Part shown: positions 1 to 12,538 of the stretch, one piece after another
Numbering within the stretch: position 1 is the stretch's first letter
Layout: the number at the start of each line of letters is the position of its first letter
Origin: Glandiceps talaboti
Lineage: Eukaryota > Hemichordata > Enteropneusta > Spengelidae
Reading direction: 5' to 3'
Assembly: GCF_964340395.1 (NCBI RefSeq)
Contig: NC_135557.1
Location: 21,853,225-21,917,224, forward strand
DNA: 64,000 nt
The notes under the pieces: generated by a model
What the model saw: only the letters and a program-made list of their open reading frames with translations
Databases searched by the model: none
Told to the model about the DNA's origin: nothing
Program-made: the position numbers and the translations under genes

Positions 1-390
1 TGTTTTACCGCTATACTCTTTAGGACATTCACAATTGAAGTCAAAGGCCCTCTCAATACAGGTGCCGCCATTCCTGCAGGGTTTCCCTGCACAGTTGTTT
101 ATATCTACAAGAATATTAAAAACAGAAAAAACGTTACTGATGCCTGTGTTTGAATGTCATTTCGCTAAAAGAAAAAAAGGGTGCATACATTAGCATTAAG
201 AAGAATACATAACATAGGAGTGAAAAGAAAGTTGCTTAGCATAGCTATTCAACATTTGGTTAAAAGAATGATGCTGTATACTAATGTGACAATCTGGGAT
301 TGAAATCCTCGGCTTTAAGGATGTATTGTATCATGACTTACATAAACAGAGTAGAGCTGATAACTGTCCTTTTATCACAGATTATGATGC

Positions 391-421
<31 letters not shown>

Positions 422-1729
422 TGTATGTATGTATGTATGTATGTATGTATGTATGTATGTATTATGTGGGTGTATCTGTGTGTGTATGTGAGTGAGTGAC
501 TGAGTGAGTGAGTGAGTGACTGACTGAGTGACTGAGTGACTGAGTGACAGAGTAAAATGGTTGCTCACCTGCTTGAACAAGTAAATGAAAGCCTGGGTAG
601 GAATTGAGATCGAACGTTTGAAATATAATCCATCCATAATTGTCTAACATAAGTATATCTCCAACAGGGTCAGAACCTTGTAATCGTTTAAACTCTTTCT
701 TGCCGAACTCTCCGTCTGGATCTGATCGCCCAGTAAAAAGTCTGACAGCGTCAAAATCACCTACAGCGAATGTTTGGAACTGGATGACAATTCTCTCTCC
801 ATCGGGGGTATAGATTTGCCATTTGCATTTCTCTGTCTCACCATAATGACTTGGGTAGTTGGGTGACGTGATTGTTGATGTGGAGTTCAAAGGCACAACC
901 AGAGAACTTTCGCCACACCTCCCTTTTGTAAAAAAAAAAATACCAAATAGTTTAAATTTCATTGTATTAATTTGGTGAGAGTAACCCTACTTGTATAGCA
1001 ATAATATACGTAACTCTATAATTCCGACACATGGGGGGGGGGGGGGCGAATTACAACAGTCAGGGTCATACAAGAAAGGCTACGGGTAGATGACCCTTCA
1101 ATGTAATGCAATATACTCTGGAAATCGTGTAGTATTGTGGGATCATTCATTGATATCATTTTTCATGTCAATTTTGGGGGATAGATTGTATATAACATTG
1201 CACATTATTTATGGTAATTAAACCTTGAGGTAAATAAACGAATATTAAATTTATACCTATGGTTGTATTGTCACACGTTAAAACTTTTATACGATATTAT
1301 TTAAGTACATCGTTGTTGGCAACATACAGTATCATGTTTAAGTACATTAACCATACCAACATACATTATATTATTTAAGTACATTAACCATACCAACATA
1401 CATTGTATTATTTAACTACATCATGGCTGCCAACGTACATAATGTTGTTAATACTCTGAACATTCAGTAGAGCTGCCCACATCTAAATCATATATCATTC
1501 TTCTTGGGTTCCGGGTACCTGGGAACAATTCCCTTGCTATATTATTTGGACTATTACTGTGTTTGATAATAAAGGGTGTATGTTAAAGATTATAAAGTTA
1601 TTTAAATGTACACGTATATTATAATGATAATTTATTTATGTATTTATTTATTGAGTGATTGATTGATTGATTGATTGATTTATTTATTGATTTATTTATT
1701 GATTTATTTATTGATTTATTGATTGATTT

Positions 1730-1781
<52 letters not shown>

Positions 1782-3128
1782 TATATTTATTTATAAACGA
1801 CAATGCAATATTGAACACCGAGAGGGGTGGGAGAATGCAGAAGTCATTAGATTGATGAACTATTTGCAACGATGGATGCCCTGTATCTAAAGGATCTGGA
1901 GTTGGCTTCTGTAATGTGGAATTTTGGTTCTAGTGCTGTATTTGATGAACGGTATTATATATCCCACCAAATATTGTGTTAACTCTACGGTAAATTAAGC
2001 CATTGTCGATTTTATTGAACAGAAGGTGGCTAACCGTAAATAAAACCCAAAACACAAGCATTAAAAAGTGGTGAAGATTGGAGATATTTCAACTTTATTT
2101 CATTTTCAGAAATCAAATAGTACCCATGGCGTATTCTACTACCTAAAATGCTAACTCAAAATTATTTTAAATCTTTCAAATAGTGTTTTGTTCTAAAATA
2201 TGTTGAAGAAATGTGCTTGTCATTGATGGGGTCAAAGTTCAAATTATACATACAGTTTATATCTTGTGATCAAGGGGTTCTAGAGTAATAACGGTCTAAC
2301 AGTTCTATATGTTTTACATCGTTTGAAAAAATAACAAAATTTCGTAGTTTTTCTTTGTCGGTCCATATTAAAAGCCAGGTGTAATATTTATTTAACGTTT
2401 GAGAAACAGTTGCAATGGTCTTATTTTAGAAGTGTTCATTATTGATAATCTGTGCTAGGAATTTTACATTATATTGACATTTACTCTACTTTTAAATGCT
2501 TTTAACCTCTCACATGAGTAGTATTACTATTACTAGTTTTGTGCACGAGCCAAGTTGAAAAAAAAATGAAATATATACTCTAGTCGTTCTACGCCCCAGG
2601 GCGGTACCAATGGCCAGCTCTGGTAGGGGTCTGTGGCCAGTGCTGGAAACCCCAGACCCCATTTAGACTCACTTTGAACAAAAATCAATACCCGATTTCA
2701 GACAGTTAGACCAAAATACATTTTCCTTAGGAGGCAACATTTTCGGGAAAGCAATGGCAGTTATGATTTGGTAATGGACCACATTTCAGACCAAATAATG
2801 TCGAAAATAGTGAACCCGTTTTAGACTCTTCGGCTTGAAAAAAAATTAATCCATGAATATTTCATCAATTTGTTTTTTTCAACAATAAATACAGGTAATT
2901 AATTTGTCTTATATCACCTGCGTCCCTACATGCACGCATCATTAAGTTCAGCGCGTATTGTACCTAGAAACCTTTCAGTAGCTACACATCGGGTAAATAA
3001 GTTATACGTTAAGTTATTTGTGAACTTATACTTTTGAAAACCATACTCAATACTTCTGTCATTCCTTCTATGTACACATATGTCTGTCGTTCTCTGTCTC
3101 TGTCTCTATCTGTCTCTGTCTCTCTTTG

Positions 3129-3208
<80 letters not shown>

Positions 3209-3770
3209 CCTCATATACATGTCTCCGTTTCTTTTTATTTGCATTTGTTTTTAAATTGTATCTATTCGTTTGGTATAAATGTACACATAAATACAACAAA
3301 ATAATAAATTACACTTACAATAAAACCTTAGCATAACAGAATTACAAATGTACTTGTTTCAAATTGTTTCAACTACGATTTGGTGACAAGAAGATCAAAG
3401 AAAAATATGTACAAAGATACCAGTTCTTGGGAATCATACAGACATACCAAATATAGACCACAAAATCTAAGAATACATGACGAAACATGATACACACAAT
3501 GACAATAAAATTACCGGATTTGCATTTAATTATATCACTGTTAAATACCATTTTATTGTTTTATTGTTTTGTCGTTTTACATATGCGTGAGGCTTGTATA
3601 ACTACTTATTGTATTATGTGTTGTATAACCTGGCGTCAGCTGGTATATCCATTAAAACGAATCAAATCTCTGACATCACTTGGGATGGCCATTCACAACG
3701 GATTAGATTTAGTGTAACATATTATTGAAAATAAAGCATCTAGTGAGTATATGTAAGATACCTAGTTATT

Positions 3771-3833
<63 letters not shown>

Positions 3834-5171
3834 TATTTAGCTTACTGTATTGGACACTAAGACTCACATATAGTCGATCAACCTTTTCGACGTGAGATGG
3901 CTGTGTCTATCCGTGATATCAAATTCTACACATCTAACTCTTTTGAGTTTTTATTTATCCACTATCCACCTAGCTGTCTTTCTATCCATCCACCCACCCA
4001 TCGACTCACCCACCCACCCACACATCTATATATTCATCCATCCACCTGTCCTTCAAGCCATTCATCATAAGCCTCCCACCCTTCCATCCGTCCATTCTCC
4101 ATCTACCTACCTATCCATAAATCTATTGAACCATCTACCCACGCACTCATTTTCCTACTGACCGATCATTATCAAAGGGATTCCATGAAGTATATCATCA
4201 ATTTCATTAAGTACTTTAAATGAATAAAATATATATGCAGATAAACACTCCATGTTTTATGAGCACTGGCATAGCAAATACCCACACGTCATTGCAATAA
4301 CCTTACGATGGCAACTTAATAATCAACATGCACATCTCAAATTACTCCACCATTTTTACCAGTGTTACATATTATTTGTTACATTATTAGTATTACCATA
4401 CCTTTCCTGTGATAAAATTTAAATTTGCATACTGATGATAATGTTGCTGTATCCTCATGGTAATAACAATATGTAATATATTTGTTACATTATGGATAAC
4501 ACGAATAACTCTATGTGTTACAATATACACAATATTACGGACACCACCTTTCCTATGATACATTCTACATTAAATCATCTTTTTGTTACATTATAGACAG
4601 CAGTATCGTATGCAATCACTTTACATTACATTACAAATAAAATTGATGTACATTTCTCTTTGCTTGGGTCGAATTGTCCAATAGGCTGTGATGCATGCAG
4701 AATACCACAGAATGATAAAAAATGTTGACTCCAGCCTCACCAAATAGCCATTAGATTGTTCTTTGGGGTCGATTATGACTAAATTATGACGTCATTTTTA
4801 AACTGCAGTGTTCTCTCCAAGACACACCGGTCCGTCACGAACCATGTGTACCCAATTTTCCCCCAATTATTCAATGGCCTGTCTTATATCACTGTCTATT
4901 ACAATCATATGCAATACTCGGAGATCAAACCCAACCATGTAGGAATTCTTAATTAAGCGCTACCGGCTAACACATGCAAAGTGACCCTGTGTTCATATAT
5001 TGCGGTATATCTATATATTGCTACATGTAAACTTTAAGCCTAACACTGAACCTGATGCACAAATTGTACCACGTAATACTGTATGAATATAATAAAATAT
5101 AGGCACTCACCTGTTGCGCCAACGGCCCATACGTGAACTGAGGCTAGCAACCACAATATTGTCACCAACAT
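1..5171 (-). CDS. Secreted CUB-EGF domain protein, 5' part (partial)
   Basis: Three coding exons are visible on the minus strand: 5171-5111, 922-569 and 104-1 (continues beyond the window). All joins are phase 1 with GT-AG sites. Exon 1 starts at ATG 5171 and encodes about 20 residues typical of a signal peptide (MLVTILWLLASVHVWAVGAT). Exon 2 encodes one CUB domain of about 110 residues: it opens RCGESS, has SPNYPSHYGETEKCKW, and ends in a Gly-rich beta strand. Exon 3 opens DINNCAGKPCRNGGTC, a calcium-binding-type EGF repeat with regularly spaced cysteines. The domains indicate an extracellular or cell-surface protein that binds proteins or carbohydrates; the exact orthologue cannot be named from so short a part. 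Intron 1 (4.2 kb) is filled with simple repeats. The stretch of extra codons read through past 569 is intron and microsatellite, not protein. Confidence 0.82.
391..548. repeat. (ATGT)n then (GTGA/GACT)n microsatellite
   Basis: Tetranucleotide ATGT run from about 391 to 461, followed by a degenerate GAGT/GACT run to 548. It lies in intron 2 of the CUB-EGF gene, ending about 20 bases from the splice donor at 568. Confidence 0.9.
1300..1440. repeat. Short tandem repeat, unit about 50 bp, 3 copies
   Basis: Three imperfect copies of a unit containing TTTAAGTACAT...CCATACCAACATACAT in the large CUB-EGF intron. Confidence 0.6.
1624..1795. repeat. (TTTA)n / (TTGA)n microsatellite
   Basis: Mixed tetranucleotide run TTTA with an inner TTGA block, inside the large CUB-EGF intron. 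Confidence 0.9.
3091..3208. repeat. (CT)n microsatellite
   Basis: CTCTGT-type start followed by a pure CT run of about 65 bases. The apparent Ser-Leu-rich reading frames across it are artefacts of the dinucleotide. Confidence 0.95.
3775..3832. repeat. (GT)n microsatellite
   Basis: About 28 uninterrupted GT dinucleotides in the CUB-EGF intron. Confidence 0.95.
3955..4150. repeat. CCAT/CCAC low-complexity stretch
   Basis: Pyrimidine-rich degenerate tetranucleotide tract (CCATCC, CCACCC and similar), with no coding character. Confidence 0.7.
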
Positions 5172-6091
5172 CGTGTAGTTCTATAGGTAGATCACATAGT
5201 TTCAAATTACTTGAAGTTGTCAGTGTTGATATCAGGGTGGCAGCGTCCCGTCGGCTGTCTTCGGATGTTTTACCAGAACGACCTGAACAATAGTATGAAC
5301 GTAGTAAAAGTAAGGCTTTCCTGTAAGCAATGAATATATATTTGATAACGCGTTATAACATTTTTGTCGTTGATTTCCCTGAGGTGTTGTATAAAATTCA
5401 CGGATGGATACCACCATTCAGCGATATAATGCTAATTGCACCCACGATTGTACCATTATGGCTAAGAGTTCCAATTAATGAATATATAATTATGCAGGTT
5501 CTTCAGTTGGCCTTATATTTTATACTGTATAGTTTCTCCTCCTATATACATGATGATGACGTCACCATTATAGTATAATGTATTCACGGATATCATGTCT
5601 TTTCATTCGCACTAAGTACAATAGTATAGACCCCCCCCCCAACCTTGTCCCCATCCCGCGTCTGTTAAGATAGAGTTGAGAATGCAATTAATTACGAACA
5701 CATCACATTGACGTACACAAAAACTCTAACGTGGGTCATTCTAGTATATATAGATAAATAATTTAACAGATTACTGGAGCGAGAAGAATTTCTAAATAAT
5801 ATTTAAATATTTAGAAACAATGGCCGTCGAGATATGACAAATATATTATCTAAGTATAATACAGATGTATGTATGTATGTATGTATGTATGCATGCATGC
5901 ATGTATGTGTGTATGTATGTATGGGTGTTATGTGTTTGTAGTCATGTGTGTGTTTCTGTGTATTCATGTGTGCATGTCTGTCGTTGGATGTGTGGGGGGA
6001 GGGGTTAATTTACGTATTGTTGATCCCAGTAAGTACCACTAATTTAATTGATTATATTTCAGAAATTAGTAATGCTTTCTCCCACTTCATC

Positions 6092-6127
6092 CATAGACCC
6101 TACACCAACGTTGGTGTAGGGTCTATG
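6092..6127. repeat. Perfect 36-bp palindrome
   Basis: Left half CATAGACCCTACACCAAC is followed without spacer by its exact reverse complement, so the centre is AACGTT. It can form an 18-bp stem with no loop. Confidence 0.95.
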
Positions 6128-6464
6128 CTTCATCATAGCATTTTAATCATCAATCTACTAATGCAAATAATTACACAGTTTAACACCAGTTCATCGTTAA
6201 CTGTTATTTTGAAATAGATTATAGTAAGGGATTCGTTGCATATTTATCATAGTCATACTGGCTGACGGTTGAATTAATTATTTATATCTTCATTTATTTA
6301 GCCATTAGCTAATTAGTAGATAGATCATTCCGTTTTTAACTTAATGATATGCTTGACAACAATATACATGTTAAACCATTTCTCTAATCATTTTCTGACA
6401 CGGTTAAATCTAATGAATTACTTTAATAGGGACTGTAAGTCATATTTTGTACAGCATCTCTCTT

Positions 6465-6504
6465 TCTCTCTCTCTTTCTCTGTCTGTCTGTCTCTCTCTC
6501 TTTC

Positions 6505-6568
<64 letters not shown>
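6465..6568. repeat. (CT)n/(CTGT)n compound microsatellite
   Basis: CT runs flank about 13 CTGT units. Confidence 0.93.
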
Positions 6569-8845
6569 ATTAAAGATATTCGCAGTATTCTACTTATTGA
6601 TGGATACTTAGCCCTATTATCAATTGACTGAACTCAAACCTGGTACTCGGACGCATCTTATAAACGATCTGAAGACGTCATTTATTTAACGTAAAAAATG
6701 TCATGAAAAACCCTGCTATACAATCGCCTGGTCAAACGATACCAGTAAACAATTGCAATATCATAGAAAATATACATAGCATTAAAGAATAGTTTAATTA
6801 ATGTTTTATATTTTATTTTTTAGTAAAAGTGTAAAATAGCTTGTGTCACATTGAATCTAACTAACGTATCCGTGTATTCAATAAAATATGCCTTCGCGAT
6901 ATTGTGATCGGTGAACAAACATTTCTTTTTTACATAAATATTTTGCTATGTTGGATAAGATAGGTTCAGAGGTCAGGATCAGTTTCCTGCCGCTGACACG
7001 ACGCGACGTTTAATATATGCAGACTTGCTATACTTTAGGGCTAAATAAAGATATGGCTGTTGACGTCACAGCAATGCTAGAATTAGAAAGATTTAGATCA
7101 ACAGGTGGTGTATGTCTTTCCATAATCACTATTTAATAACACTTTGCATAGAATATTATATCATATGACGAGTTGTTTTTTTTTTTTTTGTTTTTTTTTG
7201 TTTTGTTTTTTTTTTTTTTTTAAATATTATATCATACAAACCAAATATATTTATTTTATCAGATGCTCTGCAAGAATTACTGGGTGTATTTGTGATGTAT
7301 CAAATAGAGAGGAAATATCTCAGCAAATGTTCCAACTTTATGAAGATAAATCGTATAAAATTGTCAAATGGCAAATTCCTGACAGGGAAATTTACAGTGA
7401 ATAATCGCTCTGCAATATTTTCTGATAAATTTATTCATATTTCTGTTAATTTTGTGTTTAAAATTGTTTCGTTTCATATGATAAATAAAGACTCAGCACT
7501 AATATATTCAATATGCTGTCGATTCAGGTCAAAGGTCAATTAATGAATAGGGTTGAGAATGTGAAATATACAGAGTCTGTTACAATGAGATGATTTGCAA
7601 TTTATGCCCTTTATGTTTTGTTGTTGTTTTTTGTTTTGTTGATTTCCTTTTTTCTTTATTTTTGGTGATTTATGAAATCTAATTTTCTAATTCTGTAAGT
7701 ATTTTTATTTCATATTTTAATATTGTCCTAGATAGAATCGCTGAGTTTAAGTACTGCCCGTACATTTGATATTTCATTGTCCATTTTGGTATCACAAACA
7801 AAGAAGGGGTTATCGCTACGTCCCTAAAAGTGATGTCTTTACATATATTCTATGTTGTGTATCGATAAGTAGATACAAAGGTTTTTAATTGACCCTTTAT
7901 GCCTCTCAAGGCAAAATCTTTCTCTGTTTTTCACAAAAAGTACATGAACAACAAAATGGTACATTTGATATATGACTGTTAAGTACACCAATGCCGTATT
8001 AGCATAAATTGAAATTACTTGTAACATAAACACAAGTCAACAAAGTCGTAAAGTTTTCTGGCGGTGATACCTGACATAACATTGAGTAATTTGCTGATAT
8101 TTTGGTAGAAATGGGAATACATCCCATTCCCTGACCCCATCCCTTTCACCATCCCTTAAAAATACAAACGCTAGCAAAATCCGCCTGGTGGTCGTTATTT
8201 TGACGACTGTATTAAAGCATGCCTATATTGCATAATTCACGTTTTTTCAGTTAGCTATAGTACGAAGTAAATTTCAAGATAAATTCTTATTTATCGTACA
8301 GATAAGTTTATATACGTACCTTTTTATGTTCACCACCAAAGGAGGTTTTCCATATCATATGTACATTTTCTTAGGGTTTTTTGTAAGTCTTCACAGGCGC
8401 AGTAGAACAATCGAAATTGTACAATGATCACCGTTGCTTTATCAAATTATATGTTATGTTTCAACCAGGGATAACATAAGTTGAGTTCGTTTTTGCTGTA
8501 GTTAACTGGATTTCTTTTAAATGTTCGACTGGTGAGCGACGACGCAGATGCTATTTCTACAGAGTGATTGGTAGGATTTGGTAGGGTGTGCGTTAAATTG
8601 AAAACAAAATACCAAGTTCTCAAATGTTATTGCTGCATCATCCAGAGCAGTAGAGTTCCGGCTGCTAGTTAACCATAAACACACAATTGTTATTCACTGT
8701 TTTTTCCTGGTTATTAAGGGAGCTGGAAAAATAATGCAGTAGCAATAAACTCAAACAATATTAGATGACTTCTGTATGACCGTGAACGTTAATGATTATC
8801 CATCGTATCCTACAAGGTCATTCATGGCGGCAATAATAACAAAAT

Positions 8846-8994
8846 GTGTACAGTTTAAAAAACGTCACCAACGAATTTTCAACTCCTTATCCTTCAAATA
8901 AGCCACCAAATATTCGAGGAAAATACAACATTTACCAAATATCCTTATATAACAAAGTCTACTGTGAGGACGAGGCCATCTCAATAACACATGT
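8846..8994 (+). pseudogene. Possible CUB-domain exon fragment
   Basis: The frame reads NEFSTPYPSNKPPNIRGKYNI, close to the opening of a CUB domain (family pattern: SPNYPSNYPPN then Cys-x-W/Y-x-I), and is followed by a donor-like GTAAGT at 8995. The expected cysteine after NIR is Gly, no matching rest of the domain follows, and no acceptor was confirmed. It lies on the strand opposite to the CUB-EGF gene. It may be a decayed exon or chance resemblance. Confidence 0.28.
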
Positions 8995-9329
8995 AAGTAA
9001 ACAAATTTGTTGTGCTATTCCAGGCACTAGGTGTTGTATCCAATCCGCAAATGCTGGTAGTGTGGGTTCCAAGCACAATTCCCACTCGCGTCAAATATCC
9101 AAAGAAAAACGTTCACACATGTGATGGCATAATATCAAATGTTGAACTTACAAACAATTCACTACACTGTCAGCTGTAACATTAGTTTATAGAGACTAAA
9201 GTGTGAAAACGTCCATTTCTGTCAATCTATAATCCGTTATTATACGAACACTGTATAGGTTATTAATAGTCATCTTTTAAATGCATATTCATAAACAAGA
9301 ATAAAATGCCGGCATACAATGTGACTTAA

Positions 9330-9690
9330 CGCAATGCACATATCCACCTATTCGACATGCACAGTAAGTCTGTAACACACTGTGGATGGATGGAGGACAA
9401 TAGACCACAATACACTGTTAGACATGCATAGTAAGTCTGTCTGTAACACACTGAGGATGGATGGAGTGGCAATAGACCACATTACATATAGACATGCACT
9501 TTAAACACTGTGTATGGATGGATGGAGTTGCAATAGGCCGTGCAATGCATATATTAGACATGCACCGTAACACACGGTGGTTGGTTGGTTGGCTCGAGGA
9601 CAACTGGCCATAGTACACTATTAGACATGTACTGTAAAACACGATGGTTGGATAGAGGGGTAATTGACCGTAGTGCAATCTGGCAGATTG
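9330..9690. repeat. Tandem repeat, unit about 65-70 bp, 5 copies
   Basis: Copies share TTAGACATGCAC..TAA, ACACACTG.GGATGG and ACAATAGACCA. The last copy lies inside a 200-bp block that recurs at 10735-10945. Confidence 0.8.
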
Positions 9691-9794
9691 AAGAGCTGTT
9701 TAGTATAATGACAACGGAATGGATAGATTACTTAGAAGAAAACAACATTTTGGACTGAAGAAAAGATTGGAGTGGCGCAAAAACAAATGTAACA

Positions 9795-10215
9795 TCATAT
9801 CATATCACACCATACCATATCGTATCACACCATACCATATCGTATCACATTGTATCATATCATATATCATATTGTATTGTATCGTATCATAAAATTACCG
9901 TATTAATATAATTCACTATATTTTTATTCGAAATAATTTTAGCCAAAAGGACAATCTTTCAACAATTTGCATTTGCGAGCGAAAATGTACAACATCGAAA
10001 GGCATATCGTATGGAATCATATATCATATCAAACCATATGATCTCATATATCATGTCATATCATAATCATATCATACCATATCATATCATATCATATATC
10101 ATATCATATCACATCATATCATATACCATATCATATCATATCATATCATATCATATCATATCATATCATATCATATCATATCATATATCATATCATATCA
10201 TATCATATCCAAATA
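9795..10215. repeat. (ATCAT/CATAT)n pentanucleotide satellite
   Basis: Two blocks (9795-9890 and 10015-10215) of TCATA-type pentamers separated by ordinary AT-rich DNA. Reading frames of Ile-Ser-Tyr-His repeats across it are artefacts. Confidence 0.92.
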
Positions 10216-10734
10216 TTACATATCGTTACATATTATAAAAATGGGGCATATTTTCTGTTGTCGTCAGTGTTCGTCCGTTTCCATGGAATTGCGCTTAAAC
10301 TAAGTATATGTATTTAAAAATATATTTTAAGATTTAATTAAGAGACGTAATGTGTGGTTACTTTATAAGCAAAATAATTTTGTTGACTGCCTTTATCAAA
10401 ACCAAAGGAAATCAAAAGACGAAATGAAAATAATATTCTAAAATTAAATGGATACTTTCCATTTTATTCAATACCGAAAAGATCGGATTCCATTTTCTGA
10501 TCTTCATACATCAACATATTGACCGTCTAACCGGACATAGTGACCAGTTTTTGAAGCAATCAACGTCTGTGTGGAAAGGAAGGTACCAAATATCACGTAT
10601 GGTACAAATGATACACTTATTTACTTTTGTAAAAGAATGAAACAAGACTAGACGGACTAGACAGGCCCAGGGTGCGTTCAGGATATATAAAAAAAACGCT
10701 TGCGTCAAGTCGCCTAGTAGCCCAGGGACAATAG

Positions 10735-10945
10735 ACAATAGTACGCTATTAGACATGCACTATAACACACGGTTGTTGGATAGAGGGACAATAAACCATG
10801 GTACACACTATATGGTAGATTGAAGAGCTGTTTGGTATTAGTATATGACATAGATTACTCACAAGAAAACAATATTTTGGTGGGCTCATGCAAAGATTCA
10901 AGTGGCGCAAAAACAAATGTTACACCATATCATGTATACCAGGGG
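10735..10945 (+). repeat. Duplicate of 9600-9830
   Basis: Both blocks contain, in the same order, TTAGACATG, GGTTGGATAGAGGG, CAGATTGAAGAGCTGTTT or a close variant, TAGATTACT, AGAAAACAA and AGTGGCGCAAAAACAAATGT. They are in direct orientation about 1.1 kb apart with the pentanucleotide satellite between them. Confidence 0.8.
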
Positions 10946-11184
10946 ACCGTTCAGGATAAAACGAACGTTTGCTGTCCGTGAGCTAGCTTAGCCTGTAAGG
11001 CGCTGGATCTGCGGCTGTGCTAGCTTTCGTCCTCTATGAAGTATACAATTTAGACACCAGTGTAAAGAATGACAACGCGGCCCCGCCTTTTTGTTTATCT
11101 TTCTACTAGAGTCTATTGTGTTCGTTAGTGGTCTGAGATTGTATACTTAATATGCACGACAAGTTATATGATGGCATAGGGACA

Positions 11185-11192
11185 TATAAAAG
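11185..11192 (+). promoter_or_regulatory. TATA box candidate for the TRIM gene
   Basis: TATAAAAG lies about 250 bases before a donor-like AG|GTAGGT at 11442/11443. The TRIM coding exon opens at an acceptor (TTTCTACAG, 12461-12469). This supports a model with a TSS near 11215, a 5' UTR exon of about 11215-11442, one intron of about 1.0 kb, then the coding exon from 12470. It is inference from motif spacing only. Confidence 0.35.
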
Positions 11193-12538
11193 CCGTGGAA
11201 AATTAATCAGTCTATGGTAAACATGAAACGGGTAAGGTCACACTCGGACCACCTTGGTTTCCGAGGCAGGAATTCTTATGACTGTAAACTCGACAACTCG
11301 CGCACTACCTCCATCTTCCGAGGGTCAGAGTACGACGATTGAATTTTTGTTCAGCCTATCAGCGATCGTACACATGTCACATGATATGAGAAAGTCAATT
11401 TCCGCCTTCTCGGTACGGTGGCAGCTGCTTTATTAAACAAAGGTAGGTCAACTACTATATTTAGGCAGTTTAATGGTATTGTCAGAATCATTTATGTGTA
11501 AACTATACTATGTTATCAACATTGTACAGCTGAATTCCTTTCATTTTCGGCTCCATTTTTACAAGGTCTCTCTGTTTTATATCTTCCTACACAAACATAG
11601 TCTAGTTCCTATACAGTATTGTTACGATTTATACCTTCACTCACTGTTGTTAGACCACAGTTTGAATTGTACATGTTATCTAGAACTGCTGGACATGTTA
11701 GCTCACATATTTCGCCTAGGACTGCTCACCGTGATTGATAGATAACGTTTGAAAATAGTTGTATTTAGTGTCAATTCATGTACATGACAAATGACAAGGC
11801 AGACATACTTTGGTGGTCTCCTCGAACAGGTCATAACCTATGCTGAGAAATAACAACACTCTACTTAGGTCTGCTGACTATTCTAGATCTAGTCTTATAT
11901 CTCAATATATCATAGACATGGAACCATGCCCAGAGACTGGGCTTTTAGTTTTTCTCCCAAATTCCGTTTCAGGACTATGACCCCCAAAAGGCATTTTAGA
12001 CTAGTAATTTAGGGCGTTGGTTGCAGATCATAGAATCACAGACAAGTATTCGTATTTCTCTGTGATAGAACAAATAGTGTAATACACTGATCAACTTTGT
12101 AACCATTGAGGTCAGTTTCATGGTTAAGGATACAACATGTTTACTCCGATAAACCTTAGTCAACGTTTTTAATATAAGTTTGACAATGACATTAAACATG
12201 ACATGCCGTATGTGTAGATATGGCTGAAATTATAGCGTACCGTATTCTTTTGCCCTTCAATAAGGATACCACTGCCACAAAACTCATAGCGAAATCACAT
12301 AATAAATACATCTTGGTGCGATCAAATTTTGGTGCAATACGAAGTTAAACTCATTAACTTAGACTGAACTTTTGCACAGATGAGCTTTCATCATACTAAT
12401 CTGTTCAGTATAATTAGTGAAGGAAATAAATATAACCAATGTATTATCTCTGTGTATTGCTTTCTACAGGACCTTCTTCAAAACTTCAAACACTAAATAC
12501 TCCACGTGAAGTGTGCCTGCTATTTTTTACCAAATGTC

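Larger units (their letters stand above)
5172..8840. other. Spacer upstream of CUB-EGF gene, no confident gene
   Basis: AT-rich DNA that should hold the promoter and any 5' UTR exon of the CUB-EGF gene; I could not place either. It contains a poly-C run (5630-5640), a (GTAT/GCAT)n tract (5866-5927), a perfect 36-bp palindrome (6092-6127), a CT/CTGT tract (6465-6568) and poly-T (7171-7221). Short reading frames here show no domain, splice or codon pattern that I trust. Confidence 0.6.

Noticed and set aside
12506-12538. Eleven extra N-terminal residues for the TRIM protein
   Set aside because: That extension would start at GTG; the ATG at 12539 has better context and gives the usual distance to the RING.
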